From an uncultured Neomegalonema sp. (GTDB taxonomy: Bacteria > Pseudomonadota > Alphaproteobacteria > Rhodobacterales > Rhodobacteraceae): DNA of 5,713 nt. The notes below the pieces were generated by a model. It made no database searches. It was not told the DNA's origin and saw only the letters and a list, made by a program, of their open reading frames with translations. A program made the translations under genes and the position numbers. The number at the start of each line of letters is the position of its first letter. Position 1 is the first letter of the stretch. This document shows positions 5,544 to 5,713 of the stretch, piece by piece. The stretch covers positions 1 to 5,713 of the forward strand of contig CALDZQ010000098.1 of assembly GCA_937944035.1 (NCBI GenBank), given 5' to 3'.

Positions 5544-5699
5544 TTACAGCTTGCAATGCCCCGGATAGGTGCTGACACTCGGTACATCCCCTTCTTCGTG
5601 AGACCTCTGCATCGCCTCCCAGAATGCGAGTGTCAGGATCTCGCCGTGCTCCTTACGAAACACACGACGCAGCGAGCGATCTTCGATGCGCATGTGCAT
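5544..5699 (-). CDS. Small unrecognised protein, 51 residues (may be the end of a longer gene)
   Basis: On the minus strand, an ATG at 5699 is preceded at 8 bases by a perfect GGAGG. It opens a 51-residue frame ending in TAA at 5544-5546. The product starts MHMRIEDRSLRR and ends YPGHCKL; it is charged, with basic N-terminal and acidic central patches, one Trp, one late Cys, and no signal peptide or membrane segment. I do not recognise it. The frame has no stop between the ATG and the right edge, so this could be the C-terminus of a larger gene whose 5' part lies outside. The ribosome site favours a real start here. A second ATG two codons later is an alternative. The hairpins at 5354-5549 lie downstream of it. 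Confidence 0.5.
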   Translation of the reverse strand: MHMRIEDRSLRRVFRKEHGEILTLAFWEAMQRSHEEGDVPSVSTYPGHCKL

Positions 5700-5707
5700 T
5701 TCGATTT

Positions 5708-5712
5708 CCTCC
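5708..5712 (-). promoter_or_regulatory. Ribosome binding site for the small minus-strand gene
   Basis: GGAGG on the minus strand lies 8 bases before the ATG at 5699. It is the main argument that the 51-residue frame starts here and is not an internal part of a longer gene. Confidence 0.5.
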
Positions 5713-5713
5713 G

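Noticed and set aside
1..5713. CRISPR array, tRNA, rRNA or insertion sequence
   Set aside because: I saw no regularly spaced repeats, no tRNA-like cloverleaf, no rRNA sequence and no transposase frame on either strand.

Overview
This 5.7 kb window looks like chromosomal DNA from an alphaproteobacterium, plausibly of the Rhodobacterales. That assignment is inferred from GC-rich coding sequence and gene family character, not from a marker gene. The left two thirds is central sugar-acid and pyruvate metabolism. The right third is AT-rich non-coding DNA around a gene for an unrecognised exported protein, followed by a hairpin-dense stretch and a small minus-strand gene at the window edge.

Layout. 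A zinc-dependent L-idonate 5-dehydrogenase-like gene (plus strand, 5' end cut by the window, to 1005) is followed after 14 bases by a KDPG aldolase gene, eda (1020-1661). The pair probably forms one operon. A D-2-hydroxyacid dehydrogenase gene (glycerate dehydrogenase/hydroxypyruvate reductase type, minus strand, 1648-2604) converges on eda, and the two 3' ends overlap by 14 bases. A 157-base divergent intergenic region separates it from a complete pyruvate kinase gene, pyk (plus strand, 2762-4210). About 500 bases of AT-rich DNA (4211-4706) then hold a possible terminator, an inverted repeat between 9-base direct repeats, a Crp/Fnr-like palindrome and a weak candidate promoter. Next is a 196-residue exported protein (4707-5297) with four cysteines, a Pro/Ala-rich linker and a C-terminal hydrophobic segment. 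Between 5298 and 5543 there are several hairpins: a convincing, probably bidirectional terminator, a 20-base perfect palindrome and others. A small minus-strand ORF (5544-5699) with a strong Shine-Dalgarno reaches the right edge.

How the genes fit together. L-idonate dehydrogenase yields 5-ketogluconate. This reaches gluconate and 6-phosphogluconate through enzymes not in the window, and then KDPG, which Eda splits to pyruvate and glyceraldehyde 3-phosphate. Pyruvate kinase drains the glyceraldehyde 3-phosphate branch to pyruvate. The hydroxyacid dehydrogenase would reduce a 2-keto acid such as hydroxypyruvate or glyoxylate, though its substrate is not settled. The exported protein has no visible link to this metabolism. 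I found no convincing new multi-gene system. The most worthwhile unknowns are the exported protein with its possible Crp/Fnr control, and the palindrome-rich intergenic DNA at 5298-5549.
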